Positions 29,329 through 38,998 of a DNA stretch of 64,000 bases are shown one piece after another. The DNA comes from Caldilineaceae bacterium SB0661_bin_34 (lineage in GTDB: Bacteria; Chloroflexota; Anaerolineae; Caldilineales; Caldilineaceae). Within the stretch, counting starts at the first letter, position 1. Every line of letters starts with the position of its first letter. Where the stretch lies: contig VXMJ01000093.1 in NCBI GenBank assembly GCA_009841145.1, forward strand, positions 11,982-75,981. The letters run 5' to 3'. The notes under the pieces are model-generated. The model saw only the letters and a list, made by a program, of their open reading frames with translations. It was not told where the DNA came from and did no database searches. Position numbers and translations under genes: made by a program.

Positions 29329-31038
29329 ATGTGGTCCGTGAAGATCCTGATCCAGGCTCTGACCACATGTCTTTTCCTGCTCCTGGCAGCGGGATGTGTG
29401 GCCCGGGAGGCCCGGGCCTCCCAGTTTGAGCACCTGCCGGTCGGAGCCAAAGCCCGTCTGGGCCGGGGTACCGTTGAAGCCATGCAGTATGCGCCGAATG
29501 GCACGCGCCTGGCTGTTGGAGGCAGCGCAGGCCTCTGGTTGTATGACCAGGCCTACGAAGTCGAGTTCCTGCTCACAGGTGAATCTCCGCCGACCATACT
29601 CCAGGGAAGAAGGAATGTCCGCAGCGTAGCCTTCAGTCCCGATAGCCAGACCCTGGCCAGTGTCAGCGCGGACCACACAGAGCTTTGGGGCGACGGCGCC
29701 GTCCACCTGTGGGATTTGGCCACGGGCACTCTCCAACACACCCTGCAGGGCCATGGGTTGGATGATGTCTGGAGTGTGGCCTTCAGTCCCGACGGCCGGA
29801 CCCTGGCCAGTGCCGGCGGCGACCGGACCATCCGCCTGTGGGACGTGGCCACGGCCACCCTCCGGCATTCCCTGGAAAGTCCGCATAGCATTTGGAGTGT
29901 GGCCTTCAGTCCCGACGGCCAGACCCTGGCCAGTGCCGGCGAGGACGGCACAATCCGCCTGTGGGATATGACCACGGCCACCCTCCGGCACACCTTGCAG
30001 GGTCATACGGATCGGGTTCGCAGCGTGGCCTTCAATCCCGACGGCCACATCCTGGCCAGTGGCAGCGAGGACCACACCGTCCGCCTGTGGGACGTGGCCA
30101 CGGCCACCCTCCGGCACACCTTGCAGGACCATACGGATCAGGTCCGCAGTGTGGCTTTCAGTCCCGACGGCCACATCCTGGCCAGTGGCAGCGACGACCA
30201 CACCGTCCGTCTGTGGGATGTGGCCACGGCCACCCTCCGGCACACCCTGCAGGCCCATGACGACTGGGTGGGCATCGTGGCTTTCAGACCTGACGGCCAT
30301 ATCCTAGCCAGTGTCAGCGGAAACCGCATCATTCGCCTGTGGGGCATGACCACAGCCACCCTCCAACATACCCTGGAAGACCATACCTATCAGATCGTCA
30401 GTGTGGCCTTCAGTCCCGACGGCCAGACCTTGGCCAGTATCAGCTGGGACCGCACCATCCTGTTGTGGGACGTGGCTATGGCCACCCTCCGGCACACCCT
30501 GCAGGGTCATGGGTTGGAAGAGGTCCGCAGCGTGGCCTTCAGTCCCGACGGCCACATCCTGGCCAGTGGCAGCGAGGGCCGCACAATTCGCTTATGGGAT
30601 ATAACCACAGCCACCCTCCGGCACACCCTGCGGGGTTATGGGTTGGAAGAGGTCCGCAGTGTGGCCTTTAGTCCCGACGGCCGGACCCTGGCCAGTGGCA
30701 GCGACGACCACACCATCCGTCTGTGGGACACAGCCACGGGTACTTTCCAACACGCCCTGCAAGGCCATGGGGACTGGGGTGACTGGGGCTGGGTCCCCAG
30801 CGTGGCCTTCAGTCCCGACGGTCGGACCCTGGCTGGTGCCGGCGGCGACGGCACCGTCCGCCTGTGGGATGTGAGCACAGGTACCCTTCGGCATACCCTC
30901 CACGGGCATAGGATTGCGGCCTTCCATGTGGTATTCAGTCCCGATGGCCAGACTCTGGCCAGTGCCAGTTTGGACGGCACAATCCTGTTGTGGGATATGG
31001 ACGCGGTGGAGATTGCCGCAGTTAACCCAGCGCGGTGA
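29329..31038 (+). CDS. WD40-repeat lipoprotein (11-12 repeats)
   Basis: Lipobox LLLAAGC; repeated VRSVAFSPDGHILASGSDDHTVRLWDVATATLRHTLQ. Confidence 0.92.
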   Translation: MWSVKILIQALTTCLFLLLAAGCVAREARASQFEHLPVGAKARLGRGTVEAMQYAPNGTRLAVGGSAGLWLYDQAYEVEFLLTGESPPTILQGRRNVRSVAFSPDSQTLASVSADHTELWGDGAVHLWDLATGTLQHTLQGHGLDDVWSVAFSPDGRTLASAGGDRTIRLWDVATATLRHSLESPHSIWSVAFSPDGQTLASAGEDGTIRLWDMTTATLRHTLQGHTDRVRSVAFNPDGHILASGSEDHTVRLWDVATATLRHTLQDHTDQVRSVAFSPDGHILASGSDDHTVRLWDVATATLRHTLQAHDDWVGIVAFRPDGHILASVSGNRIIRLWGMTTATLQHTLEDHTYQIVSVAFSPDGQTLASISWDRTILLWDVAMATLRHTLQGHGLEEVRSVAFSPDGHILASGSEGRTIRLWDITTATLRHTLRGYGLEEVRSVAFSPDGRTLASGSDDHTIRLWDTATGTFQHALQGHGDWGDWGWVPSVAFSPDGRTLAGAGGDGTVRLWDVSTGTLRHTLHGHRIAAFHVVFSPDGQTLASASLDGTILLWDMDAVEIAAVNPAR

Positions 31039-31321
31039 CAGCAAAAAAGGCAGGGCCGTGGCCAAGGTGTTTGATGCATATTGGGTAGCGACCATGGTCC
31101 CGGACGACATCCGATGGTGGTGTCCAACAACTGTGCCAGATGTCACCCGGTGCCATCCAGCCAGTGCCGAACTCCAAGGAATACTTTGCTCTTCGTCTCC
31201 AATGTCCACAGGTCTAAAAATGTGGTTGCCCCGGCTGTAGTGGCAGGGCAATTGCAAGATTGTGTTGCGGGAGCGCTTGTCTAGGACCGGGGCTCCTTGT
31301 TGACCCCATGGAGGCCCCGTC

Positions 31322-31642
31322 ATGACTCCTTGCCTGGCCGCGTCCCTGCGGAGCTGTCTGGAGGATATGTCGGATTCTCGCAGTGCCCATGCCCGCCGTC
31401 ACCCGTTCACATCCATTCTCTTCCTGGCCCTGACCGCCGTCATTGGCGGTGCCGACACCTGGGTGGAGGTGGAGGAGTTCGGTCGGGACCACCGCGCCTG
31501 GTTTGAGCGGTGGCTGTGTCTGCCGCACGGCATCTCCTCCCACGACACCTTTGGCCGGGTCTTCGCCCTCCCCGACCCGGAGCAACTGGAAGCGGGGTTT
31601 GCCCGGTGGGTGCAGGCCCGGCACGACCAAATGACGGACTAG
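31322..31642 (+). pseudogene. Truncated ISAs1-family transposase (N-terminal DDE_Tnp_1-associated region)
   Basis: DSRSAHARRHPFTSILFLALTAVIGGADTWVEVEEFGRDHRAWFERWLCLPHGISSHDTFGRVFALPDP; stop, then VVALDGK in frame and decay. Confidence 0.8.
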
Positions 31643-32003
31643 GTGGTGGCTCTGGATGGCAAGTACGGTGCCGCCTCCGCCGTCAAGGGCGCCAGGGTGA
31701 TGGCTGCCAACAGTGGGGCCGCCGGCAACGGCCCGGGACCCAAGATTTTGACAAATGCACGGGCATCAACAGCTGCCGGACCTGGTCGTGTACGCGTGGG
31801 AGCCGACCGCACCGCAACCGGGTGGCATGGCAGCTCCGACCAGGGCGGGTTCCGCTGTCCCGCAAACGCTCGTTTATGCAGCGGTCGCGCGACCCAGGCC
31901 ATCCGCGCCGCGGCCCCTCGGCCGCACCTACCGCAAAATCCCGTCCCGAAACCAGAAACACTTCCCTGTCCCGAAAGCAGCTACGCAACCTGCCTGGATC
32001 CCA

Positions 32004-33293
32004 TCACATTCGGAGCGTAGTGGACCCGAAACCGGATTCAAGCGCATTGGCCAGCTGATACAGATCACGGGAATGCATCCCCAAACCTTGATCGCGCCAA
32101 ATCCGGCAAACTATGCCGTCAATGTTCCTCTCCGAATCGGGCGGCGCATCCCGGCCAGCGCGATAGAAGAGCAGTCGACTCCCGCCATACATCCATGATG
32201 TCGAAAAGCCCGGCGGCCGCGACTGTCTCCAACGCCGGAACTCCGGCAACTCTTCGTGATGGGCGTCCATCCAGGCCTCCTGCCCAACCTGTACAACGAC
32301 CAGTCCCAGTGAGCCGGGCACAAGACTCCAGTCCCCATGATTGTTCTTGAGTGTTGCTCGTATGCCTGGTGTCACCTGTCCTCCCAGACGCTGTAGCCGC
32401 GCTGCGCCATCAAAGAACCGGAAGGTCTCGATCAGACTCTCGACCACATACGGAAAAAAGATGGGATAGGGCGTCTGGCTCTTGAGGAGGTTTTCTCCAT
32501 GCAGTCCGGTCGACTGCCCAAATTTCGTTGTGGGTTCCGCGTAGTACCTTGTGTCCATGTACACCTTGCTTGCGCCGCCGTACGAGTCGTCATAGATAGT
32601 CAGTACATCAGCGACGGTCGCTATTGGCTCACCCACCAGCTCCAATCGCGCATTCGGTTCGCAACGAGCGAACCTGCTGTCCGCTTCCTGCCGATGTGCA
32701 TCGTCAAGGGTCTCGTACAGACACGTCAACGAGTGATGCTTGCCAGGATCCTTCATAGACCGCATCAAGTCTGCCTTCATCACAAGTTCGGCGGCCATGA
32801 CCAACAGGTGCAAGGCAGGCATGATTTCCACAACCGACCTCGGAGGCCGTCCACTGGGCATCACCGCTCCATACGCTGCAAGGTAACGTTCCGCGAAACG
32901 CGCCATCAGTTCTGGGCTACCATGCTGATCCACTACGGTGCCATCCTGGATCGTCCCCTCCTGGCTTGGCAAGACTTCCCTCGTATCAGTCAGGCACACA
33001 GCCGGATACTGCACAGTAGCGCACTGTCCGCGGCTGTCCGTCATGTTGATCATCGCTAGCATACGCTCCACCCCAGGTTGGTGGCCATCGCCAGACTGTT
33101 GCTGGCCTGACGCTCTGCTAGCTTGACCAAAGTGGTACGAGAACTCGGTTTGGATTTCCCGGCCACATTTCGCACAGGTGTACGGCTGTTCTACTTGCAT
33201 CGGCCTGCCGAGTGTGGCCAAGTTGTGGCAATAGATCCGAACGGCTCCCGGCAGGAATTCTTGTTGACCACATTGATGACACTGTCCTTCCAT
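32004..33293 (-). CDS. Hypothetical protein with N-terminal zinc ribbon and a HEPN-like helical segment
   Basis: MEGQCHQCG...YTCAKCGREI; HLLVMAAELVMKADLMRSMKDPGKHHSLTCLYETLDDAHR. Confidence 0.5.
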   Translation of the reverse strand: MEGQCHQCGQQEFLPGAVRIYCHNLATLGRPMQVEQPYTCAKCGREIQTEFSYHFGQASRASGQQQSGDGHQPGVERMLAMINMTDSRGQCATVQYPAVCLTDTREVLPSQEGTIQDGTVVDQHGSPELMARFAERYLAAYGAVMPSGRPPRSVVEIMPALHLLVMAAELVMKADLMRSMKDPGKHHSLTCLYETLDDAHRQEADSRFARCEPNARLELVGEPIATVADVLTIYDDSYGGASKVYMDTRYYAEPTTKFGQSTGLHGENLLKSQTPYPIFFPYVVESLIETFRFFDGAARLQRLGGQVTPGIRATLKNNHGDWSLVPGSLGLVVVQVGQEAWMDAHHEELPEFRRWRQSRPPGFSTSWMYGGSRLLFYRAGRDAPPDSERNIDGIVCRIWRDQGLGMHSRDLYQLANALESGFGSTTLRM

Positions 33294-34028
33294 AAGATCT
33301 CCTCGGTACCCAGGGGATTTTGCCGCCCATGGTGAACGGCAACGAACATCACATGCATCCGACGAACCGGCTTGGTTTGCCCTGATTTCGAGCCAATTCC
33401 TCGGCCGGGCTCCAAACAGAGGCGCTGTGCTTCGATTCCTGGACGATTTTAGGGCTCCGAGGTACTACAACACCCCTTGGGAGCCAGGGGAATCTCTCGA
33501 ATCAGGGCAGCTTGGGCAGGTCGGCCATCCCAACAACACGCAATTGACCCTTGGGAGCGGCCGCCTTCTCCGCCGCCCTTCGAATGAACGCGGTGGCATG
33601 ACTGAGCTTACGAACGGGGATGATGGCTGCTACGTCTGTGGACATGACCCGTGCAGGTGCAGCCCTGAACCCGACGATGACGAACCGCAATGCGAGCTGT
33701 GCGACGGACGGGATGATGTGAAGCAACGGCAGCTTCAGATCATGCCTCATGGTTCGGTGTTGCCCTACTGTTTGCCTCTCTGCCGGGTTGAAGTTCCAGA
33801 GCGTGGCACCCTGCGGGGCCAAGCATGAACATTCCCGTTCCGTCCATTCGGCCGCGGTTCGGACCTGGGGCAAAAGGCAGCGTTTTTGGAACTCAGGTCG
33901 TTACGCACCGATCCGGCGCGCCCGGCCGACGGCCGCCACCGTTCCAAATAAGCATCCGAAAACAACGTGCCGTACGGAGCCGCCAAACCGTTTCCGGTAC
34001 AATGCTGCAACCACACGGAGGAACCTGC

Positions 34029-34643
34029 ATGCACGAATTGACCCAAGGGCTGGCCGACGACCCGAGTCAGGACAGCCGTACGCGTGCGCGCCTTGATCAG
34101 TCAATGGTTGGCGCGCAGCGGCTTGACATCTGCACCAGCTACATAAGCAGAGCGGATTTGGAGCAGTTGTGCGACTGGCTGGACCGAATGGACAACAAAG
34201 CCAGGGTGCGAGTGTTGATCGGCATGGCGGCCGATGGTTGGGAGGATTGGGGCAAAGACGAAATCACCATCAGGGCCGAACCTTTCTTTCTGGCCCAACA
34301 CTTCAGACCCGACCAAAAATATGATCAAGACGCGATTCCGTTATTGGAGCGGCTGAAACGGCAGGAGGCCGACGGGCGCCTGATCGTGAAGTTGCGCCAC
34401 CCGCGCAGTGCCCTGCACGCCACACTCTATGTTTGGACCGATGCGGCCGGTCGGGAGGAGGCATGGCACGCCAACATGCCGCAGTTGGCCAGCACCCGCG
34501 ACTTCGTGGCCTGGTTCGACGCGCGCTGGCGGGAACAGGATTCGGTCGGTGGTCCGAAACTGGTGGAAGAAGCCCGACAGGTCGTAGTGGCCAATCGGCC
34601 GGACCAGTATGGGAAAATCCGCGCGGCACGCGCCGGACGATGA
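34029..34643 (+). CDS. Phospholipase D-like protein (nuclease-like N-terminal domain, degenerate HKD)
   Basis: LDICTSYISRADLEQLCDWLDRMDNKARVRVLIGMA...DGRLIVKLRHPRSALHATLYVWTD...DFVAWFDARWREQ. Confidence 0.6.
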   Translation: MHELTQGLADDPSQDSRTRARLDQSMVGAQRLDICTSYISRADLEQLCDWLDRMDNKARVRVLIGMAADGWEDWGKDEITIRAEPFFLAQHFRPDQKYDQDAIPLLERLKRQEADGRLIVKLRHPRSALHATLYVWTDAAGREEAWHANMPQLASTRDFVAWFDARWREQDSVGGPKLVEEARQVVVANRPDQYGKIRAARAGR

Positions 34644-34676
34644 CAGCCGCAGGCAACCTGCACCGGAGTTGAAGGC

Positions 34677-35261
34677 ATGAAATTCGGTTACGCGCGGGTA
34701 TCGACCCACGATCAGCACCACGACCTGCAGCTCGACGCGCTGCGGGCCGCGGGCTGCGAACGCATCTTCACCGACAACTGCTCCGGCGCGACCGCCTGCG
34801 CGGACCGGCCGCAGCTCCAACAGATGCGCGCCCAGCTCCGGCCCGGCGACGTGATCGTGATCTGGAAGCTCGACCGCCTGGGCCGCAACCTGCGCGACCT
34901 GCTCGTGTTCGTCAGCGACCTCGAGGGCGACGGCATCGAGTTCATATCGCTGACCGAGCAGATGGACACGACCACCATGATGGGGCGGCTGGTGTTCCAG
35001 ATCTTCGGCGCGCTGGCCGAATACGAGCGCAGCCTGATCTCCGAACGAACGAAGGCCGGCCTCGCATCCGCCCGGGCGCGGGGCCGCAAGGGCGGACGCG
35101 GCCGCAAGTTCGGCGACGCGCAGGTCCGGCGTGCGGCCGAACTGATGCGCGCCGGCCAGCTGACGGTGGACGAAATCTGCGCCACGATGGGGATCGGCCG
35201 CACGACCCTCTACCGCTACATCACGCCCGAGGGCGACATCCGCCCGGAGCCGCGGCCGTGA
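34677..35261 (+). CDS. Serine recombinase (resolvase/invertase family)
   Basis: MKFGYARVSTHDQHHDLQLDAL, VIWKLDRLGRNLRDLL, FQIFGALAEYERSLISERTKAGL, C-terminal HTH. Confidence 0.97.
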   Translation: MKFGYARVSTHDQHHDLQLDALRAAGCERIFTDNCSGATACADRPQLQQMRAQLRPGDVIVIWKLDRLGRNLRDLLVFVSDLEGDGIEFISLTEQMDTTTMMGRLVFQIFGALAEYERSLISERTKAGLASARARGRKGGRGRKFGDAQVRRAAELMRAGQLTVDEICATMGIGRTTLYRYITPEGDIRPEPRP

Positions 35262-36211
35262 GGATCGAGTTCGAGCAAGGGGTGCCGTCCAAGGCCGATC
35301 TGGCCGACCTGCTCGCCCAGTGGCGCGCGGTCACAATCCCCGCAAAAATGAAATACGCGTGGATGCTCGCAGTGCGCGTGCGTTGGAGCACCTACGCGGC
35401 CGCCACGCGCGACCTCGAGCAGCCCTTTCAAGACCTCAACCACGATGAGGTGGCCGATCTGCTCGACAAGGGCCATGCGCCCGCCCGCCGGTGCGAAGCC
35501 GCGCAGCTCGACGACGTGCGCGCCTACGACCAGGCCATGGTGCAGATGCTCCAGCTGTGGGACGACGAGGAACCGCTGACTATCGACCATCTGCACGCCG
35601 CGCACCGAACCATGATGGACCTGCGGTTCGACAACGGGATCGAGAACGACGACTGGCCGCTCGGTGCGTTCAAAACGAAACCCACGGCTGCGGGGGCCGC
35701 GTACACAATGGCGGAGTGCGCGCACCCCGCCGTCGTGCCCGCCCTGATGGACGAGATCGTGTGCCGCGCCAATGTGCGCGTCGCCGCGATGCTCCGCAGT
35801 CCGGGCCAATTCGATCCATCCTGGGCGATCGCAGCGCTGCACTATGAATTGATTGCGATCCAGCCGTACGCCGACGGCAATCATCGGATTGCAATCTGGC
35901 TCGACAACTGGATGTGCATGGCGGCCGGCTACCCGCCGCTCGTGATCCATGAGAACCGGTACGACGAGTATTTGCGCGCCCTGTCGGCCATGAAATCCTT
36001 TGCCTTGCCGGACGACCCGCAGGTTGACCTGCCGACCGTCCGGCAGATGGCGATCAGCGCCATCGACATCCAACCCCTGCGCGACTTCTATGCGCTCCGC
36101 CTGGCCGAAAGCCTGGCGTTCTCCACGGCGATTGCCGGGGGCCATGCGGTGGCGTTGATCGATGGCGGGCACGCCGCAGAGCTCGAACACGACCTCGGAG
36201 GACCACCATGA
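35258..36211 (+). CDS. Fic-domain-like protein with degenerate Fic motif
   Basis: GTG start overlapping the resolvase stop; LIAIQPYADGNHRIAIWLDNW in place of HPFx(D/E)GNGRxxR. Confidence 0.75.
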   Translation: MRIEFEQGVPSKADLADLLAQWRAVTIPAKMKYAWMLAVRVRWSTYAAATRDLEQPFQDLNHDEVADLLDKGHAPARRCEAAQLDDVRAYDQAMVQMLQLWDDEEPLTIDHLHAAHRTMMDLRFDNGIENDDWPLGAFKTKPTAAGAAYTMAECAHPAVVPALMDEIVCRANVRVAAMLRSPGQFDPSWAIAALHYELIAIQPYADGNHRIAIWLDNWMCMAAGYPPLVIHENRYDEYLRALSAMKSFALPDDPQVDLPTVRQMAISAIDIQPLRDFYALRLAESLAFSTAIAGGHAVALIDGGHAAELEHDLGGPP

Positions 36212-36288
36212 GCGACTTCGACTTGGACAACGATTTCGCCCACCGGCCGATGGCCGCCCAGAAGGTCCGCGACGAGAGGGAACCATGA
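36208..36288 (+). CDS. 26-aa small ORF coupled by ATGA overlaps on both sides
   Basis: MSDFDLDNDFAHRPMAAQKVRDEREP; starts within the fic stop and ends within the next start. Confidence 0.4.
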   Translation: MSDFDLDNDFAHRPMAAQKVRDEREP

Positions 36289-36563
36289 AGGCATTGAGTG
36301 AACTGCGCAGCGAACTGGTTGCATTCCACGGGTACCCAGTGCAGGTCGAAGTCGCCATCGCTGCCTGGCATCCACGGAAAGAACAAATCATGTTGAACCG
36401 AAGGAGCGATACATCCCTTGCGCTGTATCGCTACCCGACGCCGGACGGCGCACCAACCCTGGCCGAAGGCTGGGCTCCCGCGTCCAGCTACTACCCCGAA
36501 CCAGCGGCGGGCCGTCGCCCACCCTCATGGGAACCTCCATGCCCCATTTCGACGAAGCCCTGA
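36285..36563 (+). CDS. Hypothetical protein (92 aa)
   Basis: MKALSELRSELVAFHGYPVQVEVAIAAWHPRKEQIMLNRRS...; ATGA overlap with preceding ORF. Confidence 0.4.
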   Translation: MKALSELRSELVAFHGYPVQVEVAIAAWHPRKEQIMLNRRSDTSLALYRYPTPDGAPTLAEGWAPASSYYPEPAAGRRPPSWEPPCPISTKP

Positions 36564-36680
36564 CGATTCTGCGCGACCGTGCGACCGGCCTGTTTGCCCA
36601 GGGCCGCAGCTTCGAGCACCTGATGCAGGCGGCGCTCTCGCGCCACCCGGGCAGCCTGGGCGACCGCTTGGAGGTTTCGG
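36539..36680 (+). pseudogene. Truncated N-terminus of a large helicase-type protein
   Basis: MPHFDEALTILRDRATGLFAQGRSFEHLMQAALSRHPGSLGDRLEV resembles the extreme N-terminus of COG4889-like helicases; similarity then lost. Confidence 0.5.
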
Positions 36681-36728
36681 CAATCTGTGGTCAACCCGAT
36701 GGCCTCAACCCTCGGGGCGGCCTGTCCG

Positions 36729-37922
36729 CTAAGTCGGCGCAAGCACTCCATCGCGAATTTCAAGGCACTGTGCCGTGTCCCTCATTGCCTCCGGATAGTG
36801 TCCCCAGTCAGGGGTCGCGGCCACCACCTGTGCGGCATCGGCCATGGCCTCGTACACGCGCATGCGCCGGCTTGCATCAAGTTCGCTCATCACGTCGTCC
36901 AGGAGCAGCAGCGGAAACTCGCCGGTGAGTTCCCGAATGGCCTGTGCCTCCGCCAGCCGCCAGGCCAGGATGCCCGTCCGCTGCTGGCCCCGACTTCCGA
37001 ACTTCCCCAAGGACCTGCCGTCGTTGAGGAACACCACGTCGTCCCGATGCGGCCCGGCCATGGTATGGCCCCGTTCCAGTTCGGTGCCCAGCACCTCTTC
37101 CAGCGCGCAACGGAACTGCTTCCGTTGCGTTTCATCCTCTGTTTCGTCGCTCGCTTCGGGCGTCCCTTCTCCATTTTCGAAGTCCACGGCAGCCGACGGC
37201 CGGTAGCGCACCGACAGCATGTCGCCGTTGGCGGTCAGTTGCGCCTGGGCCTGCTCGGCATGCCTGGACACCCTTTGAATCCAAGCGGCCCGCCGCCGCA
37301 TGACCTGTACGCCTTCCTCAGCCAGCTGTTCGTCCAGAAACGCCATCTGCCGCGTGAATGTCGGCGACGGTGTTGCAGTTCTTCCTCGCCACTGGGCCAG
37401 GAGGGCGTTCCGGTTCGCCAGTACCTTGCGGTACCGGACCAGATGATGCATGTACTGCGCGTCCAGTTGGCACAGGGTCACATCCAATGCCCGGCGTCGC
37501 AGCTTGGGACCGTCGGACACCAGTCGGGTGTCCTCCGGCTCCACCAGTACCACCTTCAGGTGTCCCAGCATGTGCGTGGCAGTGACTTCGGCACCGTCCA
37601 GGAAAAGATGCTTGGCCATGGGCGGGCCCAGCCGGCCGGTGCCAAAGAACACACGGAGGACATGCCCCGTGCCGGTTGCGTTCTCTGTTTCGGCGCGCAG
37701 GTCGAAATACTGTGGTTCCTTGGTGGCCAGGCCGTCGTGTATCGACTGCCGATCGGTTTGTGACCGCAACGACTTGCTCAGGGCCAGGAAGCAGATGGCG
37801 TCGAGCAGGTTGGTCTTGCCGGCTCCGTTCGGTCCCTGCACCAGCGTGCAGGGTGCCGTGAAGTCCAGCTTCACGTGCCGGAAGTTGCGGAACTGTTTCA
37901 GTTCCAGCTGTCGCAGAACCAT
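36729..37922 (-). CDS. recF: DNA replication/repair protein RecF
   Basis: LRQLELKQFRNFRHVKLDF, GPNGAGKTNLLDAI, GPHRDDVVF, SRGQQRT, LLLLDDVMSELDASRR. Confidence 0.96.
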   Translation of the reverse strand: MVLRQLELKQFRNFRHVKLDFTAPCTLVQGPNGAGKTNLLDAICFLALSKSLRSQTDRQSIHDGLATKEPQYFDLRAETENATGTGHVLRVFFGTGRLGPPMAKHLFLDGAEVTATHMLGHLKVVLVEPEDTRLVSDGPKLRRRALDVTLCQLDAQYMHHLVRYRKVLANRNALLAQWRGRTATPSPTFTRQMAFLDEQLAEEGVQVMRRRAAWIQRVSRHAEQAQAQLTANGDMLSVRYRPSAAVDFENGEGTPEASDETEDETQRKQFRCALEEVLGTELERGHTMAGPHRDDVVFLNDGRSLGKFGSRGQQRTGILAWRLAEAQAIRELTGEFPLLLLDDVMSELDASRRMRVYEAMADAAQVVAATPDWGHYPEAMRDTAQCLEIRDGVLAPT

Positions 37923-37957
37923 GGTTGCCGCGAAGTGCCGCCCCGGAATCTGCAGTC

Positions 37958-38998
37958 CTATGCCTGCAGCCAGGTGTCCGGCGAGACCAGGTGGCCCACC
38001 AGGGTCTCCAGAACCGCTTCGGCATGAGGCGTGGACTTCATCTTCAGATCCGCCTCCAGCAACATGTCCACCATGGCCCGGATCTGGTCTGGTGAAAGCC
38101 GCGCCGCGTTGCGCATGGAGCGCTGCACGGCATAGGGTTTGACCTTCATCGCCTTGGCAATGGCATCGGGACTCTCGCCCGAGAGACGCACGGCGGCCAG
38201 CATGCGCGCCTGGGAGCCAAGAGTCGCCAAAATCTGGATCGGATGCAGGCCTTGGGACAGGAGATGGCTCAGGACGCGCATGGCCTCGTCCCGCTGTTGT
38301 TGGAAGACCGCATTGCTCAGGGCAAAGATAAAGTCCTCGCTGTAGTCGGGCACCAGCTCCCGCACGGCCTCAAGGGAAATGGGTTCCCCCTTGGCATAGG
38401 CGGCCAGCTTGTCCAGCTCCTGATCCAGATTGCGCAGGTCGCTGCTGGCGCGCCGGACCAGTTCGTCCACCGCCGGGCCCGCGATCCGAATCTGTTTTTC
38501 GCTGCATCGGAATTCGGCCCAACTGCGCATCTCATTGCGTTTGGGTGCCGCCAGGTTCTCCCGGCGCAGCTGCTTTTCCCTCTCCAGGTCCTCGATGGTT
38601 GGCACTGCCATGCCACCGGCCGGAGCCGGCAGTTCGCGGATGGCCTTGAAATCGGGCTTCAGATCTGGTTCGTACAGCACCAGGACCGTGGTTGCGGGCA
38701 TGCCGGCGAGTGCCGTCAGGCCCAGTTGCCACCGTTCCGCCAATGTTTCCCGGCCTCGGGTTTTGGACCGCCGGACCGAATCCGCGAAGGCGGTCCAAAT
38801 CTTGTGGGCCGCCACAATTCGCTCGTCCGCCATCACCGGCAGGGCTTGAATCTCCCGCTCAATGTCCCCCAGCGACGCGCCCGGCGCCTCCAGCTCCACG
38901 TAGTTGAAATCCGCCATGGCCGGATCCAGGCCGGCCTTCAAGTTCTTCAGGAACAACTGGTAGCGGAACGGATCCGCCCCGGCGCACAGATGGATCAC
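37958..38998 (-). CDS. holA: DNA polymerase III subunit delta
   Basis: HolA-like layout: YQLFLKNLKAGLDPAMADFNY..., EDFIFALSNAVFQQQRDEAMRVLSHLLSQGLHPIQILATLGSQARMLAAVRLS. Confidence 0.88.
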   Translation of the reverse strand: MIHLCAGADPFRYQLFLKNLKAGLDPAMADFNYVELEAPGASLGDIEREIQALPVMADERIVAAHKIWTAFADSVRRSKTRGRETLAERWQLGLTALAGMPATTVLVLYEPDLKPDFKAIRELPAPAGGMAVPTIEDLEREKQLRRENLAAPKRNEMRSWAEFRCSEKQIRIAGPAVDELVRRASSDLRNLDQELDKLAAYAKGEPISLEAVRELVPDYSEDFIFALSNAVFQQQRDEAMRVLSHLLSQGLHPIQILATLGSQARMLAAVRLSGESPDAIAKAMKVKPYAVQRSMRNAARLSPDQIRAMVDMLLEADLKMKSTPHAEAVLETLVGHLVSPDTWLQA

